Translations under genes and position numbers: made by a program
The notes under the pieces: model-generated
What the model saw: only the letters and a program-made list of their open reading frames with translations
Databases searched by the model: none
Told to the model about the DNA's origin: nothing
In this document: piece after piece, positions 10,645 to 20,384 of the stretch
Layout of the letters: each line of letters begins with the position of its first letter
Numbering within the stretch: position 1 is the first letter of the stretch
Source: an uncultured Paracoccaceae bacterium
GTDB lineage: Bacteria > Bacteroidota > Bacteroidia > Flavobacteriales > Flavobacteriaceae
NCBI GenBank assembly: GCA_943788135.1
Contig: CALSPC010000003.1
Location: 558,001-622,000 of the forward strand
Direction of reading: 5' to 3'
Length of the DNA stretch: 64,000 bases

Positions 10645-11928
10645 ATGTCAAATAAAGCAATTTTAGAAATCAACGGACAAAAACATGAATTCCCAACAGT
10701 TACTGGTTCTGAAAACGAAGTCGCTATAGATATAACTTCTTTAAGAGCCGTCACAAATGGTGTCACAACTATTGATCCAGGTTTTAAAAATACAGGGTCC
10801 TGTGTAAGCGAAATTACATTTTTGGATGGTGAAAAAGGAATTCTTCGGTATAGAGGATACTCAATTGAAGACTTGGCTGAAAAAGCGGACTTTTTAGAAG
10901 TTGCTTATTTATTAATTTTTGGAGAATTACCAACCAAAGAAGCGTTAGGTAAGTTTCATGCCGATATCAAATCTGAATCTGTCGTTGATGATGATATCAG
11001 AAAAATAATTGATGCGTTTCCGAAGTCAGCACACCCAATGGGCGTGTTATCATCTCTGACCAGCGCACTGACGGCCTTTAATCCCTCTTCAGTTAATGTA
11101 GATTCACAAGAAGATATGTACAAATCTGTTGTGCGTATTTTAGGTAAGTTCCCAGTTCTAGTCGCTTGGGCGATGCGTAAAAAACAAGGCTTGCCATTAG
11201 ATTATGGTGATAACACTTTAGGCTATGTTGAAAACGTCTTAAAAATGATGTTCAAGCAACCTAATGAAGATTACGTTCAAAATAAAATTATAGTAAATGC
11301 TTTGAATAAGTTACTCATCCTTCATGCAGATCATGAACAAAATTGTTCGACCTCTACGGTTCGAATCGTTGGGTCTTCTCATGCGGGTTTATTTGCTTCA
11401 ATTTCGGCTGGAATTTCAGCGCTTTGGGGTCCACTTCATGGTGGGGCAAATCAAGCCGTTCTAGAAATGCTAGAAGCGATCAAAGCCGATGGTGGTGATA
11501 CTAAGAAATACATGGCAAAAGCCAAAGATAAAAGTGATCCTTTTAGACTTATGGGCTTTGGACACAGAGTTTATAAAAACTTTGATCCTCGTGCTAAAAT
11601 AATCAAAGTTACCGCCGATGAAGTGCTGAACGACTTAGGCATCGAAGATCCTATTTTGGATATTGCTAAAGGTCTAGAAAAAGAAGCCTTAACAGATGCG
11701 TATTTTGTAGATAGAAAATTATATCCAAATGTTGATTTTTATTCGGGAATTATTTATCGTGCTATGGGTATCCCTGTTGAGATGTTTACAGTAATGTTTG
11801 CCTTAGGACGCTTGCCAGGCTGGATTGGACAATGGCGCGAAATGCGTTTACGCAAGGAACCTATAGGAAGACCACGTCAAATTTACACTGGAAGCACACA
11901 ACGTTCGTTTGAATCTGTAGCAAAGTAA
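10645..11928 (+). CDS. gltA: citrate synthase
   Basis: A 427-residue enzyme that condenses oxaloacetate with acetyl-CoA at the entry of the TCA cycle. Active-site segments are visible: LHADHEQNCSTSTVRIVGSS, WGPLHGGANQAV, the second histidine in MGFGHRVYKNFDPRA, and the arginine/aspartate region near RLPGWIGQWREM. The length and the N-terminal beta domain fit the hexameric type II form of Gram-negative bacteria. It has its own upstream -7 element and is followed closely by the amidinohydrolase pair. Confidence 0.97.
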   Translation: MSNKAILEINGQKHEFPTVTGSENEVAIDITSLRAVTNGVTTIDPGFKNTGSCVSEITFLDGEKGILRYRGYSIEDLAEKADFLEVAYLLIFGELPTKEALGKFHADIKSESVVDDDIRKIIDAFPKSAHPMGVLSSLTSALTAFNPSSVNVDSQEDMYKSVVRILGKFPVLVAWAMRKKQGLPLDYGDNTLGYVENVLKMMFKQPNEDYVQNKIIVNALNKLLILHADHEQNCSTSTVRIVGSSHAGLFASISAGISALWGPLHGGANQAVLEMLEAIKADGGDTKKYMAKAKDKSDPFRLMGFGHRVYKNFDPRAKIIKVTADEVLNDLGIEDPILDIAKGLEKEALTDAYFVDRKLYPNVDFYSGIIYRAMGIPVEMFTVMFALGRLPGWIGQWREMRLRKEPIGRPRQIYTGSTQRSFESVAK

Positions 11929-11951
11929 GAGTCTTAGATAATGGATAAAAA

Positions 11952-12866
11952 ATGCTAGCACTAAATGTGAATAATGAGTATGCACGTTTGAGAGCTGTCC
12001 TTTTCGGAACAGCGCAAAGTAACGGGAAAATTCCCTCTGCAGAAAATTGTTATGATCCCAGTAGTTTAGCACATGTTCTAGCTGGGACTTATCCAACGGA
12101 AACAGCGATGCAACAAGAAATGTCTTCTGTGATGGCAGTATTTCAAAAATACGATGTTACAGTTTTTCGACCAAATATTATCGAAAATTGCAATCAAATA
12201 TTTGCTCGTGATATTGCGTTTGTCATTGATGATAAATTCATAAAATCAAACATCCTTCCCGATCGAGCAGATGAGTATCAAGCCTTAGAAACCCTTTTGG
12301 CTCAACTCAATTCAGATCATATAATTGAACTTCCAGAAGACTGTCACGTAGAAGGTGGTGATGTTATTTTGTGTGATGATTATATTTTTATTGGTGTGTA
12401 TTCTGGTTCAGATTATCCAGACTATATTACAGCCAGAACTAATCTTAATGCTGCAAAAGCAATTCAGGAATTATTTCCACAAAAGAATGTCAAAACTTTT
12501 GAACTTCGTAAATCTAACTCCAACTCCCTTGAGAATGCACTCCATTTAGATTGTTGTTTTCAACCTTTGGGCTTAGGCAAAGCACTGGTTCATGATCGCG
12601 GATTTTTAAATGCTGAGGACTATGAGTGGGTGCTTAATTATTTTGGAAAAGAAAATGTTTTTGAAGCTACCGCAAAAGAAATGTCTCAAATGAATTGTAA
12701 CGTATTTTCTATTTCAGATGACGTCGTGATTTCTGAACAAAATTTCACACGCTTAAATTCGTGGCTTGTTGCTAATGGATTTACAGTTGAAGAAGTGCCT
12801 TACGCAGAAATATCAAAACAAGGGGGGTTGCTTCGCTGTTCAACACTTCCTTTAAAAAGAGATTAA
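11952..12866 (+). CDS. arginine deiminase/dimethylarginine dimethylaminohydrolase-like protein
   Basis: A 304-residue member of the guanidine-modifying enzyme superfamily. Visible elements are a glycine/aspartate segment VEGGDVILCDDYIFIGV near residue 135, an HLDCCF motif holding the general-base histidine near residue 197, and a C-terminal GLLRCSTLPL that supplies the nucleophilic cysteine near residue 297. Such enzymes cleave the guanidine group of arginine or methylated arginine to give citrulline. The substrate here is not decided by sequence. It ends one base before the ctlX-like gene, so the two are co-transcribed, and argS follows. Confidence 0.85.
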   Translation: MLALNVNNEYARLRAVLFGTAQSNGKIPSAENCYDPSSLAHVLAGTYPTETAMQQEMSSVMAVFQKYDVTVFRPNIIENCNQIFARDIAFVIDDKFIKSNILPDRADEYQALETLLAQLNSDHIIELPEDCHVEGGDVILCDDYIFIGVYSGSDYPDYITARTNLNAAKAIQELFPQKNVKTFELRKSNSNSLENALHLDCCFQPLGLGKALVHDRGFLNAEDYEWVLNYFGKENVFEATAKEMSQMNCNVFSISDDVVISEQNFTRLNSWLVANGFTVEEVPYAEISKQGGLLRCSTLPLKRD

Positions 12867-12867
12867 A

Positions 12868-13812
12868 ATGACACAAATTACAAATACAGTTCTAATGATT
12901 CGCCCAGTTCAATTTCGTATGAACGAACAGACAGCGGTAAATAATTACTATCAAAAAGTTTTAGAACACACACTTCCTGAAACCGTAAATACAAAAGCCG
13001 TAGCGGAATTTGATACCATGGTTAAAACGCTTAAAAACGCAGGCATTCAAGTGATTGTTGTAGAAGATTCAAAAGAGTTTGATACACCAGATTCTATTTT
13101 CCCTAACAATTGGATTTCATTTCATAAAAATGGTACCATTGGGCTGTATCCTATGTTTGCCAAAAATCGACGTCTTGAACGAAAAGCTTCTATTATAGAG
13201 GCAGTTGAAGCTGAAGGTTTCAAAATTGAAACCGTAGTAGATTATACAGCAGCAGAAGACGATGGCTATTATTTGGAAGGCACAGGGAGTATTTTGTTAG
13301 ATCGCGAAAACCAAAAAGCCTATTGTGCACTTTCTGAAAGAGCTGACGAAGAATTATTTATTGAGTTTTGTGAAGATTTTGAATATACACCAGTTGTATT
13401 TTCCGCCTACCAAACCGTAAATAATAAACGTGAACTCATTTATCATACCAATGTGATGATGTGTTTAGGGACTACGTTTGCTGTAGTTTGTTTGGCAAGT
13501 ATTGACGATAAAAAAGAGCGAAAAAACCTTCTCAAACATCTTCATGAAGATGGGAAAAAAGTTATTGAAATTTCTGAAGATCAAGTCAATAACTTTGCAG
13601 GAAATATGTTGCAGCTCAAAGGTACAAATGGTCAAAGTTATTTGGTAATGAGTCAATCGGCATTGGAGTCGTTACGACCAGCTCAAGTGCAGTTGTTAGA
13701 AGCACATGCAACAATCATCTCTAGTAAATTAGATACAATCGAAGCTTGTGGAGGCGGGAGTGCACGCTGCATGATGGCCGAAGTGTTTTTACCAAAAACA
13801 GCTTCAAATTAG
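12868..13812 (+). CDS. ctlX: CtlX-family amidinotransferase-fold hydrolase
   Basis: A 314-residue protein of the guanidine-modifying superfamily, with N-terminus NTVLMIRPVQFRMNEQTAVN. Active-site segments are PDSIFPNNWISFH near residue 74, LEGTGSILLDR near residue 134, HTNVMMCLGT near residue 193, and GGGSARCMMAEVF with the nucleophilic cysteine near residue 304. CtlX proteins have been named for a proposed citrulline-utilisation role. The reaction is an inference from the family. It lies directly after a second member of the same superfamily. Confidence 0.82.
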   Translation: MTQITNTVLMIRPVQFRMNEQTAVNNYYQKVLEHTLPETVNTKAVAEFDTMVKTLKNAGIQVIVVEDSKEFDTPDSIFPNNWISFHKNGTIGLYPMFAKNRRLERKASIIEAVEAEGFKIETVVDYTAAEDDGYYLEGTGSILLDRENQKAYCALSERADEELFIEFCEDFEYTPVVFSAYQTVNNKRELIYHTNVMMCLGTTFAVVCLASIDDKKERKNLLKHLHEDGKKVIEISEDQVNNFAGNMLQLKGTNGQSYLVMSQSALESLRPAQVQLLEAHATIISSKLDTIEACGGGSARCMMAEVFLPKTASN

Positions 13813-13826
13813 GATTAAAAAAAATG

Positions 13827-13834
13827 TATCTTTG
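13827..13834 (+). promoter_or_regulatory. putative -7 promoter element for argS
   Basis: TATCTTTG exactly fits the Bacteroidota TAnnTTTG -7 consensus and lies 20 bases before the argS start codon, just after the ctlX-like gene. A -33 TTG is not clear. Confidence 0.5.
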
Positions 13835-13854
13835 TAGCTGCAATAAGATGTAAA

Positions 13855-15633
13855 ATGACACTTCAGGAATCTTTATCACAACATATAAAACAAGCATTTG
13901 TTACGCTTTACAATACCCCTTTAGAAACGGTCGAGTTTCAAGCCACCCGTAAAGATTTTGAAGGTGACATCACGGTGGTTACTTTCTCAATGCTAAGAAC
14001 CATAAAAATGAATCCTGCTCAATTGGGGGAAGATTTAGGAGCGTACTTATCTGAGCATATAGACGAAGTTGTGGGCTATAATGTTGTTAAAGGATTTTTG
14101 AATCTTGTGATTTCTGATGTCTATTTTATGGCATTTTTTCAAACGGTTAATACAAATCCGACTTTTGGTTTTGTAAAACCTTCAAGCGCTAAAGCGATGA
14201 TGGTTGAGTATTCATCTCCAAATACCAATAAGCCTTTACATTTAGGACATATCCGAAATAATCTTTTAGGTTATAGTGTGGCAGAAATTTTAAAAGCCTC
14301 CGGCAAAAAGGTTTATAAAACTCAAATTATTAACGACCGTGGAATTCATATTTGCAAAAGTATGTTGGCTTGGCAACGCTACGGAAATAATGAAACCCCT
14401 GAGTCTACAGGCCTAAAAGGAGATAAACTTGTTGGAAATTACTATGTTAAATTTGATCAAGTTTATAAAGAAGAAATTAAAGCATTAGAAGCTAAAGGGC
14501 TTTCTACTGAAGACGCCAAAGTACAAGCCCCTATTTTGTTAGAAGCTCAAGACATGCTCCTTAAATGGGAAGCTGGGGATACAGCAGTTGTAGCGCTTTG
14601 GGAACAGATGAATTCATGGGTATATGCAGGTTTTGAATTGACTTACAAAACTTTGGGGGTCGATTTCGATAGCTATTATTATGAAAGTCAAACCTATTTA
14701 TTAGGAAAGTCGTTCATTAAAGAAGGTCTTCAAAGTGGGGTGTTTTTCAAAAAAGAAGACGGTTCTGTGTGGTGTGATTTAACCCCTGATGGCTTAGATG
14801 AAAAAATAGTATTACGAGCAGATGGCACTGCGGTTTACATGACGCAAGATATTGGTACAGCGATTCAACGTTTAAAAGATTTTCCAGATGTTGGAGGGAT
14901 GGTTTATACGGTTGGGAATGAGCAAGATTATCATTTTAAAGTGTTGTTTTTGATCTTAAAAAAACTAGGGTTTGACTGGGCAAAAAACTTGATGCATTTA
15001 AGTTATGGAATGGTTGATTTACCAAGTGGTAAGATGAAAAGCCGTGAGGGAACAGTAGTTGATGCAGATGATCTAATTGTTGAAATGGCTTCAACTGCCA
15101 AAGAGATTTCGCAAGAATTAGGAAAGCTTGACGGCTATTCTGAAAGCGACAAAGAACAGACTTATAACACCATTGGTTTAGGAGCATTGAAGTATTTTAT
15201 ATTGAAAGTTGATCCTAAAAAACGAATTTTGTTTGACCCTAAGGCTTCCGTAGATTTTCAGGGAAATACAGGGCCCTTTATACAATATACCTATGCAAGA
15301 ATTCAAGCTATTTTAAGAAAATCTCCATTAGAAATTGATAGTGAGGTCCCCCTTGATTATCAGTTGCATGACAAGGAGAAATCACTAGTGAAGCACTTGC
15401 AATTATTTCCAGAAGTGATACAACAAGCAGCTGCAAATTATAGCCCAGCTCTAGTGGCCAATTATGTATATGATTTGGTTAAAGAATTCAATTCCTTTTA
15501 TCAGAATGTATCTATCTTGGGAGCTGAAACTGCTACTGAAATTAAATTCAGAGTACAGCTTTCAAGAGCAGTAGCCAATACCATTAAAAATGCATTGAGC
15601 TTGTTGGGAATTGCTGTTCCTGAACGCATGTAA
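13855..15633 (+). CDS. argS: arginine--tRNA ligase
   Basis: A 592-residue class I aminoacyl-tRNA synthetase. It carries the arginyl N-terminal domain, the HIGH motif in the form HLGH within SSPNTNKPLHLGHIRNNLLG (about residues 119-138), a KMSKS counterpart written KMKSREGT near residue 390, and the DALR anticodon-binding domain starting around FIQYTYARIQAILRK. It charges tRNA-Arg. Length is typical. Its placement after two arginine-cleaving enzymes may only be chance, but could tie it to arginine supply. Confidence 0.96.
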   Translation: MTLQESLSQHIKQAFVTLYNTPLETVEFQATRKDFEGDITVVTFSMLRTIKMNPAQLGEDLGAYLSEHIDEVVGYNVVKGFLNLVISDVYFMAFFQTVNTNPTFGFVKPSSAKAMMVEYSSPNTNKPLHLGHIRNNLLGYSVAEILKASGKKVYKTQIINDRGIHICKSMLAWQRYGNNETPESTGLKGDKLVGNYYVKFDQVYKEEIKALEAKGLSTEDAKVQAPILLEAQDMLLKWEAGDTAVVALWEQMNSWVYAGFELTYKTLGVDFDSYYYESQTYLLGKSFIKEGLQSGVFFKKEDGSVWCDLTPDGLDEKIVLRADGTAVYMTQDIGTAIQRLKDFPDVGGMVYTVGNEQDYHFKVLFLILKKLGFDWAKNLMHLSYGMVDLPSGKMKSREGTVVDADDLIVEMASTAKEISQELGKLDGYSESDKEQTYNTIGLGALKYFILKVDPKKRILFDPKASVDFQGNTGPFIQYTYARIQAILRKSPLEIDSEVPLDYQLHDKEKSLVKHLQLFPEVIQQAAANYSPALVANYVYDLVKEFNSFYQNVSILGAETATEIKFRVQLSRAVANTIKNALSLLGIAVPERM

Positions 15634-15644
15634 TTTTAAGTTTT

Positions 15645-16262
15645 ATGCTAGACGTATTGCAAGGTTATATTCCAGATGCTGCTTTAGAACAAGTTGCCAA
15701 GCTGTTCTCACAGGATAATTTGGTGGTAAAAATTAAGCAAGAGCGTAAAACGCGTCACGGTGATTACCGTCGCTTGCCAAATGGAAAACATCAGATTACC
15801 ATCAACTCAAATTTAAATCCATACCGTTTTTTAATCACTCTAATTCACGAAATCGCTCATTTTGAGGCCTATAAATCCTATGGTAAACTAATTAAGCCCC
15901 ACGGTCCAGAGTGGAAATCTATTTTTCAGCACTTAATGTTGCCCTTTTTAAGACCTGAAATATTTCCCAGTACCGTCTTGCCTTTTTTGGCAGCACATTT
16001 CAAAAACCCAAAAGCGAGTAGTGATTCGGATACTGTTTTGGCATTGAAGTTAAAGCAATTTGATCTGCCTAACGGAAAAACATTTATCTTTGAAGTTCCA
16101 GAGGGTGCTGTGTTTACACTGTACAATGGTAAAATGTTCCGTAAAGGCCCTAAAAGACGTAAACGTTTCGAATGTACTGATATGGCTACAGGTCGGTTGT
16201 ATGTTTTTAATCCCAATGCAGAAGTTGAATTACTAAATGAATCAAATAAATCAGATGAATAA
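15645..16262 (+). CDS. SprT-like zinc metalloprotease domain protein
   Basis: A 205-residue protein with the metalloprotease motif HExxH in LITLIHEIAHFEAYKSYG (about residues 62-80), followed by HGPEWKSIF, which carries a further histidine found in SprT/Spartan-type domains. The rest is basic with no transmembrane segment. No zinc-ribbon cysteine cluster is visible at the C-terminus. The biological role of flavobacterial SprT-like proteins is not known to me. It lies 11 bases after argS and overlaps the next gene. Confidence 0.78.
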   Translation: MLDVLQGYIPDAALEQVAKLFSQDNLVVKIKQERKTRHGDYRRLPNGKHQITINSNLNPYRFLITLIHEIAHFEAYKSYGKLIKPHGPEWKSIFQHLMLPFLRPEIFPSTVLPFLAAHFKNPKASSDSDTVLALKLKQFDLPNGKTFIFEVPEGAVFTLYNGKMFRKGPKRRKRFECTDMATGRLYVFNPNAEVELLNESNKSDE

Positions 16263-17334
16263 AAAGTATTACGCAATTATCATGGCTGGCGGAGTTGGTT
16301 CTCGGTTTTGGCCAGTCAGTAAGGAATCATTTCCAAAACAATTTCATGACATGTTAGGGACTGGGCAGACACTTTTACAAAAAACAGCGTCTCGTCTGGA
16401 AACCCTCATTCCCAAAGAAAATATCCTTATTTTAACCAATGAGCGCTACACAGATTTGGTATTGGAACAATTACCTCAAATTAATACAAATCAAATTATT
16501 GCAGAGCCTGCTATGCGAAATACAGCGCCGTGTATTTTAATGGCAGCCATGAAAATTCATAAACAAAACCCAAACGCTGTCATGGTCGTCGCGCCAAGTG
16601 ATCATTGGATCGAAGATGAAGCTGCATTTATTTCGAATCTTCAAAATGCTTTTGATTTTTCTGAACATTCAGATGTTTTGATGACCTTAGGAATCCAGCC
16701 CACTTTTGCCAATACCGGGTACGGGTATATTGAATATGACAAAACAAGTACAACATCTCAAAAGAAAGTGCTTCAATTTCGTGAAAAACCAGACTATGAG
16801 ACTGCAAAAGGATTTTTGAAACAGGGGAACTTCCTTTGGAATGGAGGTATTTTTATTTGGTCAACATCGAGTGTTTTGAGCGCTTTTGAAACCCATCAAC
16901 CCAAGCTATATTCTCTTTTTGAAGAAGGTTTGGAACATTATAATACCGAAGCTGAGTCAGCTTTTGTTTTGGAAAATTATAGTAAGTCAGAAAATATTTC
17001 TGTGGATTATGCCATTATGGAGCCCAGTGAAAACGTATATGTTATTCCTGCTACTTTTGATTGGAATGATTTAGGGACTTGGGGAAGTTTGTATGATAAA
17101 ATTGTGGATAACCCATCCGAAAATGCAGTTGTCAATGCCCGTTTGTTAGCAGAAAATTCTGCTGGAAACATGATTAAAACAGACACCAATAAAATAGTAG
17201 TTTTGGAGGGGGTGCATGATTTTATAGTTGTAGAAGAAAACGAAATTTTACTTATCTTTCCGAAAAGTAAAGAACAAGACATCAAGCAATTGCGCAATCG
17301 TGTGAAGGATAAGTTTGGTGACCAACATATTTAA
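16255..17334 (+). CDS. manC: mannose-1-phosphate guanylyltransferase
   Basis: A 359-residue nucleotidyltransferase that makes GDP-mannose from mannose-1-phosphate and GTP for surface sugars. It shows the N-terminal pyrophosphorylase loop MAGGVGSRFWPVSKESFPKQ, the product-binding WNGGIFIWS near residue 190 and the lysine-bearing LQFREKPD. The C-terminal isomerase domain found in bifunctional ManC enzymes is absent. Starts at 16237 and 16255 both overlap the upstream gene. I chose 16255 because relatives start MNKxYY. Confidence 0.9.
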   Translation: MNKKYYAIIMAGGVGSRFWPVSKESFPKQFHDMLGTGQTLLQKTASRLETLIPKENILILTNERYTDLVLEQLPQINTNQIIAEPAMRNTAPCILMAAMKIHKQNPNAVMVVAPSDHWIEDEAAFISNLQNAFDFSEHSDVLMTLGIQPTFANTGYGYIEYDKTSTTSQKKVLQFREKPDYETAKGFLKQGNFLWNGGIFIWSTSSVLSAFETHQPKLYSLFEEGLEHYNTEAESAFVLENYSKSENISVDYAIMEPSENVYVIPATFDWNDLGTWGSLYDKIVDNPSENAVVNARLLAENSAGNMIKTDTNKIVVLEGVHDFIVVEENEILLIFPKSKEQDIKQLRNRVKDKFGDQHI

Positions 17335-18770
17335 TGATGGAAAATAATTTAAATCAAGATTTGCATAACACGAATTCTGAAGACTCCAAAGCAGCCATAA
17401 AAGCGGATGCTAAAGGACTGTGGGCGTCTCTAAAAACATTCGTTATTGAGCTTTTAGACTTCAGACACGATACAGATAGAGAGGCTACAATAGCCGCTAT
17501 AAAAGCAGATATTCCTTTTAAAGGAGCTACAGCGTGGATTTTGATTTGTTCTATTTTTGTGGCTTCTGTTGGGCTAAACGCTGACTCAACGGCAGTGGTT
17601 ATTGGCGCGATGCTAATATCGCCTCTTATGGGGCCTATCCTTGGAATTGGACTGTCGATTGCGATTAATGATATTGATACACTTCGAAAATCTCTGATTA
17701 ATTTGGCAACCATGCTCGTTTTGAGTTTGTTAACTGCTTTTATGTTTTTTTACTTATTTCCTTTAAGCCAAGATAATTCAGAACTATTAGGGCGTGTCAA
17801 GCCGGATATCAGAGATGTGCTTATTGCGTTTTTTGGTGGTCTTGCACTCATTATCGCTAGAACTAAAAAAGGGACTATTGCTTCCGTTATATTTGGAGTG
17901 GCAATTGCTACTGCCTTAATGCCACCCTTGTGTACTGCGGGTTATGGTTTATCTCAAGGGAATTTCGATTACTTTTTTGGCGCGATGTATTTGTTTACAA
18001 TTAATACAATTTTTATAGCTCTAGCCACCTTTATCGTTCTAAAGATTTTGAGATTTCCAATGTTGAGGTATGCTAATTCCCAACGTCGAAAAAATATTGC
18101 TCGTATTGTAACTTTTCTTGCTGTTGCTGCGATGCTTCCAGCTGGATGGACTTTTTATGACGTTTTACAAGAGACGCGATATGAACAGAATTACAAAACA
18201 TATTTAGAATCTGAAATCAATCAAAATGACAACCTTTGGCTTCAACGTGAAACACTCGATACAGAAGCTAAGAAAATTACTTTAAATTTTAATGGTGAAA
18301 TTAGTGAGGCCACTAAATCAGATCTAATAAATGAATTGAAAGGCTATGAGTATCTTCAAGAGTTTAGCCTAGTAATTAATGGAAATAAGAACAGAAGTAC
18401 AGATAAAATTCTGGAGCTCTATGATATGGCTATTGACAAAATTGAAAAACGAGATAGTATCATTAGTTCTCGTAATTTCACCATCGATAGTTTGAAACTT
18501 GTTTTAAGTTCTAACAAAAACGAGATGGATTTGAATGCGTTTTCAAACCTATCGAAAGATGCGAAAATTCAATTTTCTGAGTTAGAGTTTTTTGGATATG
18601 CAAAAATGTTATCATCGTCTAACTTTAGAAGTACAGACACTATTTCTGTAGTAAAAACACAGTGGAATTCATCACTTTCTGACAGCTTGGTTGGACTTCG
18701 AAAACAGGCTCTAAAACGCTGGGTTGAATTGGAGTTGAACTTAGATAACGTAGAAGTTGTTGGTGACTAA
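17334..18770 (+). CDS. DUF389 family membrane protein
   Basis: A 478-residue protein with a soluble N-terminus, then about six membrane segments with the family sequences VVIGAMLISPLMGPILGIGL and IATALMPPLCTAGYGL. A long, mostly soluble C-terminal part of about 200 residues, possibly coiled, follows. This fits the DUF389 family, whose function is unknown to me. It overlaps the manC stop by one base (TAATG type junction) and faces mlaF, which is convergent at its 3' end with no gap. Confidence 0.85.
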   Translation: MMENNLNQDLHNTNSEDSKAAIKADAKGLWASLKTFVIELLDFRHDTDREATIAAIKADIPFKGATAWILICSIFVASVGLNADSTAVVIGAMLISPLMGPILGIGLSIAINDIDTLRKSLINLATMLVLSLLTAFMFFYLFPLSQDNSELLGRVKPDIRDVLIAFFGGLALIIARTKKGTIASVIFGVAIATALMPPLCTAGYGLSQGNFDYFFGAMYLFTINTIFIALATFIVLKILRFPMLRYANSQRRKNIARIVTFLAVAAMLPAGWTFYDVLQETRYEQNYKTYLESEINQNDNLWLQRETLDTEAKKITLNFNGEISEATKSDLINELKGYEYLQEFSLVINGNKNRSTDKILELYDMAIDKIEKRDSIISSRNFTIDSLKLVLSSNKNEMDLNAFSNLSKDAKIQFSELEFFGYAKMLSSSNFRSTDTISVVKTQWNSSLSDSLVGLRKQALKRWVELELNLDNVEVVGD

Positions 18771-19538
18771 TTAGTCATGGTCTTCGAGATACATTTTACG
18801 TACCTTTTTGAATAAATTAGACGAGTATACAAAGTCTGTTACAACCTCGTTGTCTGTTTTGAAAATAGTGTCATTACTGCCTTCCCAAGCTTTTAGGCCA
18901 TCTTTTAGAAAAAGAATTTTTTCGCCAATTTCCATTACAGAATTCATATCATGAGAATTAATAACGGTGACAATATCAAATTCTTTAGTGATTTCCTGAA
19001 TCAAATTGTCAATGACAATGGCAGTTTTAGGATCTAAACCTGAGTTGGGTTCATCACAGAACAAATACTTAGGGTTGTTTACAATAGCGCGTGCAATGGC
19101 CACACGTTTTTGCATTCCTCCAGAAGCCTCGCTAGGCATTTTGTGGTGCGCATTTTCAAGATCTACACGCTTTAGAGCAGAATTTACACGGTCCTCCATT
19201 TCACTCCGGGATTGTTTTGTAAACATTTTCAAAGGGAACATTACGTTCTCTGCAATCGAAAGAGAATCAAACAAGGCACCGCCTTGAAACACCATACCTA
19301 TTTGGGATCTCAAGATTCTTTTTTCATTAGCTGTTAGGGATGAAAAAAGTTTCTGATCATACGCAATACTCCCTTGTTGATAATCAAATAATCCAAGAAG
19401 ACACTTTAGTAGAACTGTTTTTCCCGATCCACTCTGTCCAATGATGAGGTTTGTTTTTCCTTTTTCAAAAGATGTAGAGATGCCTTTCAAAATCTTGATA
19501 TCTTCAAATGATTTATGCAGATTTTTAACTTCGATCAT
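18771..19538 (-). CDS. mlaF: ABC transporter ATP-binding protein, MlaF type
   Basis: A 255-residue ATPase with Walker A GQSGSGKT, a Q-loop in MVFQGGALFDSLSIAENV, the signature SGGMQKRVAIARA, Walker B with YLFCDEPNSGLDP and an H-loop histidine in INSHDMNS. It powers a phospholipid or other hydrophobic-substrate transporter of the Mla/Mce type between the two membranes. A TTG/ATG choice upstream (19598) adds 20 residues inside mlaE, and I take MIEVKNLHKSF as the start. Its start codon overlaps the mlaE stop. Confidence 0.9.
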   Translation of the reverse strand: MIEVKNLHKSFEDIKILKGISTSFEKGKTNLIIGQSGSGKTVLLKCLLGLFDYQQGSIAYDQKLFSSLTANEKRILRSQIGMVFQGGALFDSLSIAENVMFPLKMFTKQSRSEMEDRVNSALKRVDLENAHHKMPSEASGGMQKRVAIARAIVNNPKYLFCDEPNSGLDPKTAIVIDNLIQEITKEFDIVTVINSHDMNSVMEIGEKILFLKDGLKAWEGSNDTIFKTDNEVVTDFVYSSNLFKKVRKMYLEDHD

Positions 19539-20275
19539 TAGCTTAGTAACATTTGAGTTAAAATATAATTTAAAAGGATTATAGCAACACTGGTCCAAAC
19601 AAATGCTGTTGTACTCGCTTTACCCACTTCGAGTGCACCACCTTTCATGTAATAGCCATGAAAAGCGGGGATGGTAGCTAATAAAAATGCAAACACAATT
19701 GTTTTGATAAAGGCATATGCCATATGGAACGGAGTAAAATCCGTTTGAATTCCAATCACATAATCTTCAAAGGTTGCATATCCACCAAAAACACAAGCTG
19801 CCATTCCACCAATAATTCCCAGAAACATGGCAATAGAAATTACAAAAGGATAAAGAAGGAGTGCAATAGTTTTTGGGAATACCAAATAATTTACAGAATT
19901 GATTCCCATGACTTCTAAGGCATCAATTTGTTCTGTTACGCGCATGGTTCCAATGCTTGATGTTATAAAGGATCCTACTTTTCCAGCCATGATAATTGAA
20001 ATAAATGTTGGAGCAAATTCTAAAATAACAGATTGTCTAGTTGCAAAACCTACTAAGTATTTTGGAATTAGAGGGTTGTCGATGTTAAGGGCTGTTTGTA
20101 TTGTTATAACTCCACCAACAAAAAAAGAGATGAAGGCCACAATGCCAATTGAACCTATAATTAAATCTTCAACATCTTTGAGAATTAAATGCTTCATAAC
20201 GGACCATTTAGTTGGTTTACGAAACATCTCGCCAATCATTAAAAAATAAGATCCAATATTATGGAGGTAGTTCAT
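19538..20275 (-). CDS. mlaE: MlaE-family lipid ABC transporter permease
   Basis: A 245-residue membrane protein with about five hydrophobic segments and the MlaE core sequences LEFAPTFISIIMAGKVGS and IGTMRVTEQIDALEVMGIN. It is the permease partner of the ATPase that follows with a TAATG overlap. In Mla systems a periplasmic MCE protein is also required, but none is in this window. An upstream start at 20314 would add 13 residues. I prefer MNYLHNIGSYF, the usual flavobacterial start. Confidence 0.9.
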   Translation of the reverse strand: MNYLHNIGSYFLMIGEMFRKPTKWSVMKHLILKDVEDLIIGSIGIVAFISFFVGGVITIQTALNIDNPLIPKYLVGFATRQSVILEFAPTFISIIMAGKVGSFITSSIGTMRVTEQIDALEVMGINSVNYLVFPKTIALLLYPFVISIAMFLGIIGGMAACVFGGYATFEDYVIGIQTDFTPFHMAYAFIKTIVFAFLLATIPAFHGYYMKGGALEVGKASTTAFVWTSVAIILLNYILTQMLLS

Positions 20276-20353
20276 TTGTGTATAATTACTGCTAAAATAA
20301 AAAAATCTAAGCATTAAATTGGTGTTATTAAAATGGAATCATTAAAAAACATG

Positions 20354-20361
20354 TATTTTTG
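20354..20361 (+). promoter_or_regulatory. putative -7 promoter element for the phosphatase gene
   Basis: TATTTTTG fits TAnnTTTG and lies 23 bases before the alkaline phosphatase start, in the divergent gap with mlaE. Confidence 0.45.
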
Positions 20362-20384
20362 TTTCCCAATTAATTCATACTATA

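Noticed and set aside
19538..19598. 20-residue N-terminal extension of MlaF
   Set aside because: It would lie inside mlaE. The ATG at 19538 makes a normal TAATG junction, and ABC ATPases of this type start a few residues before the KSF motif.
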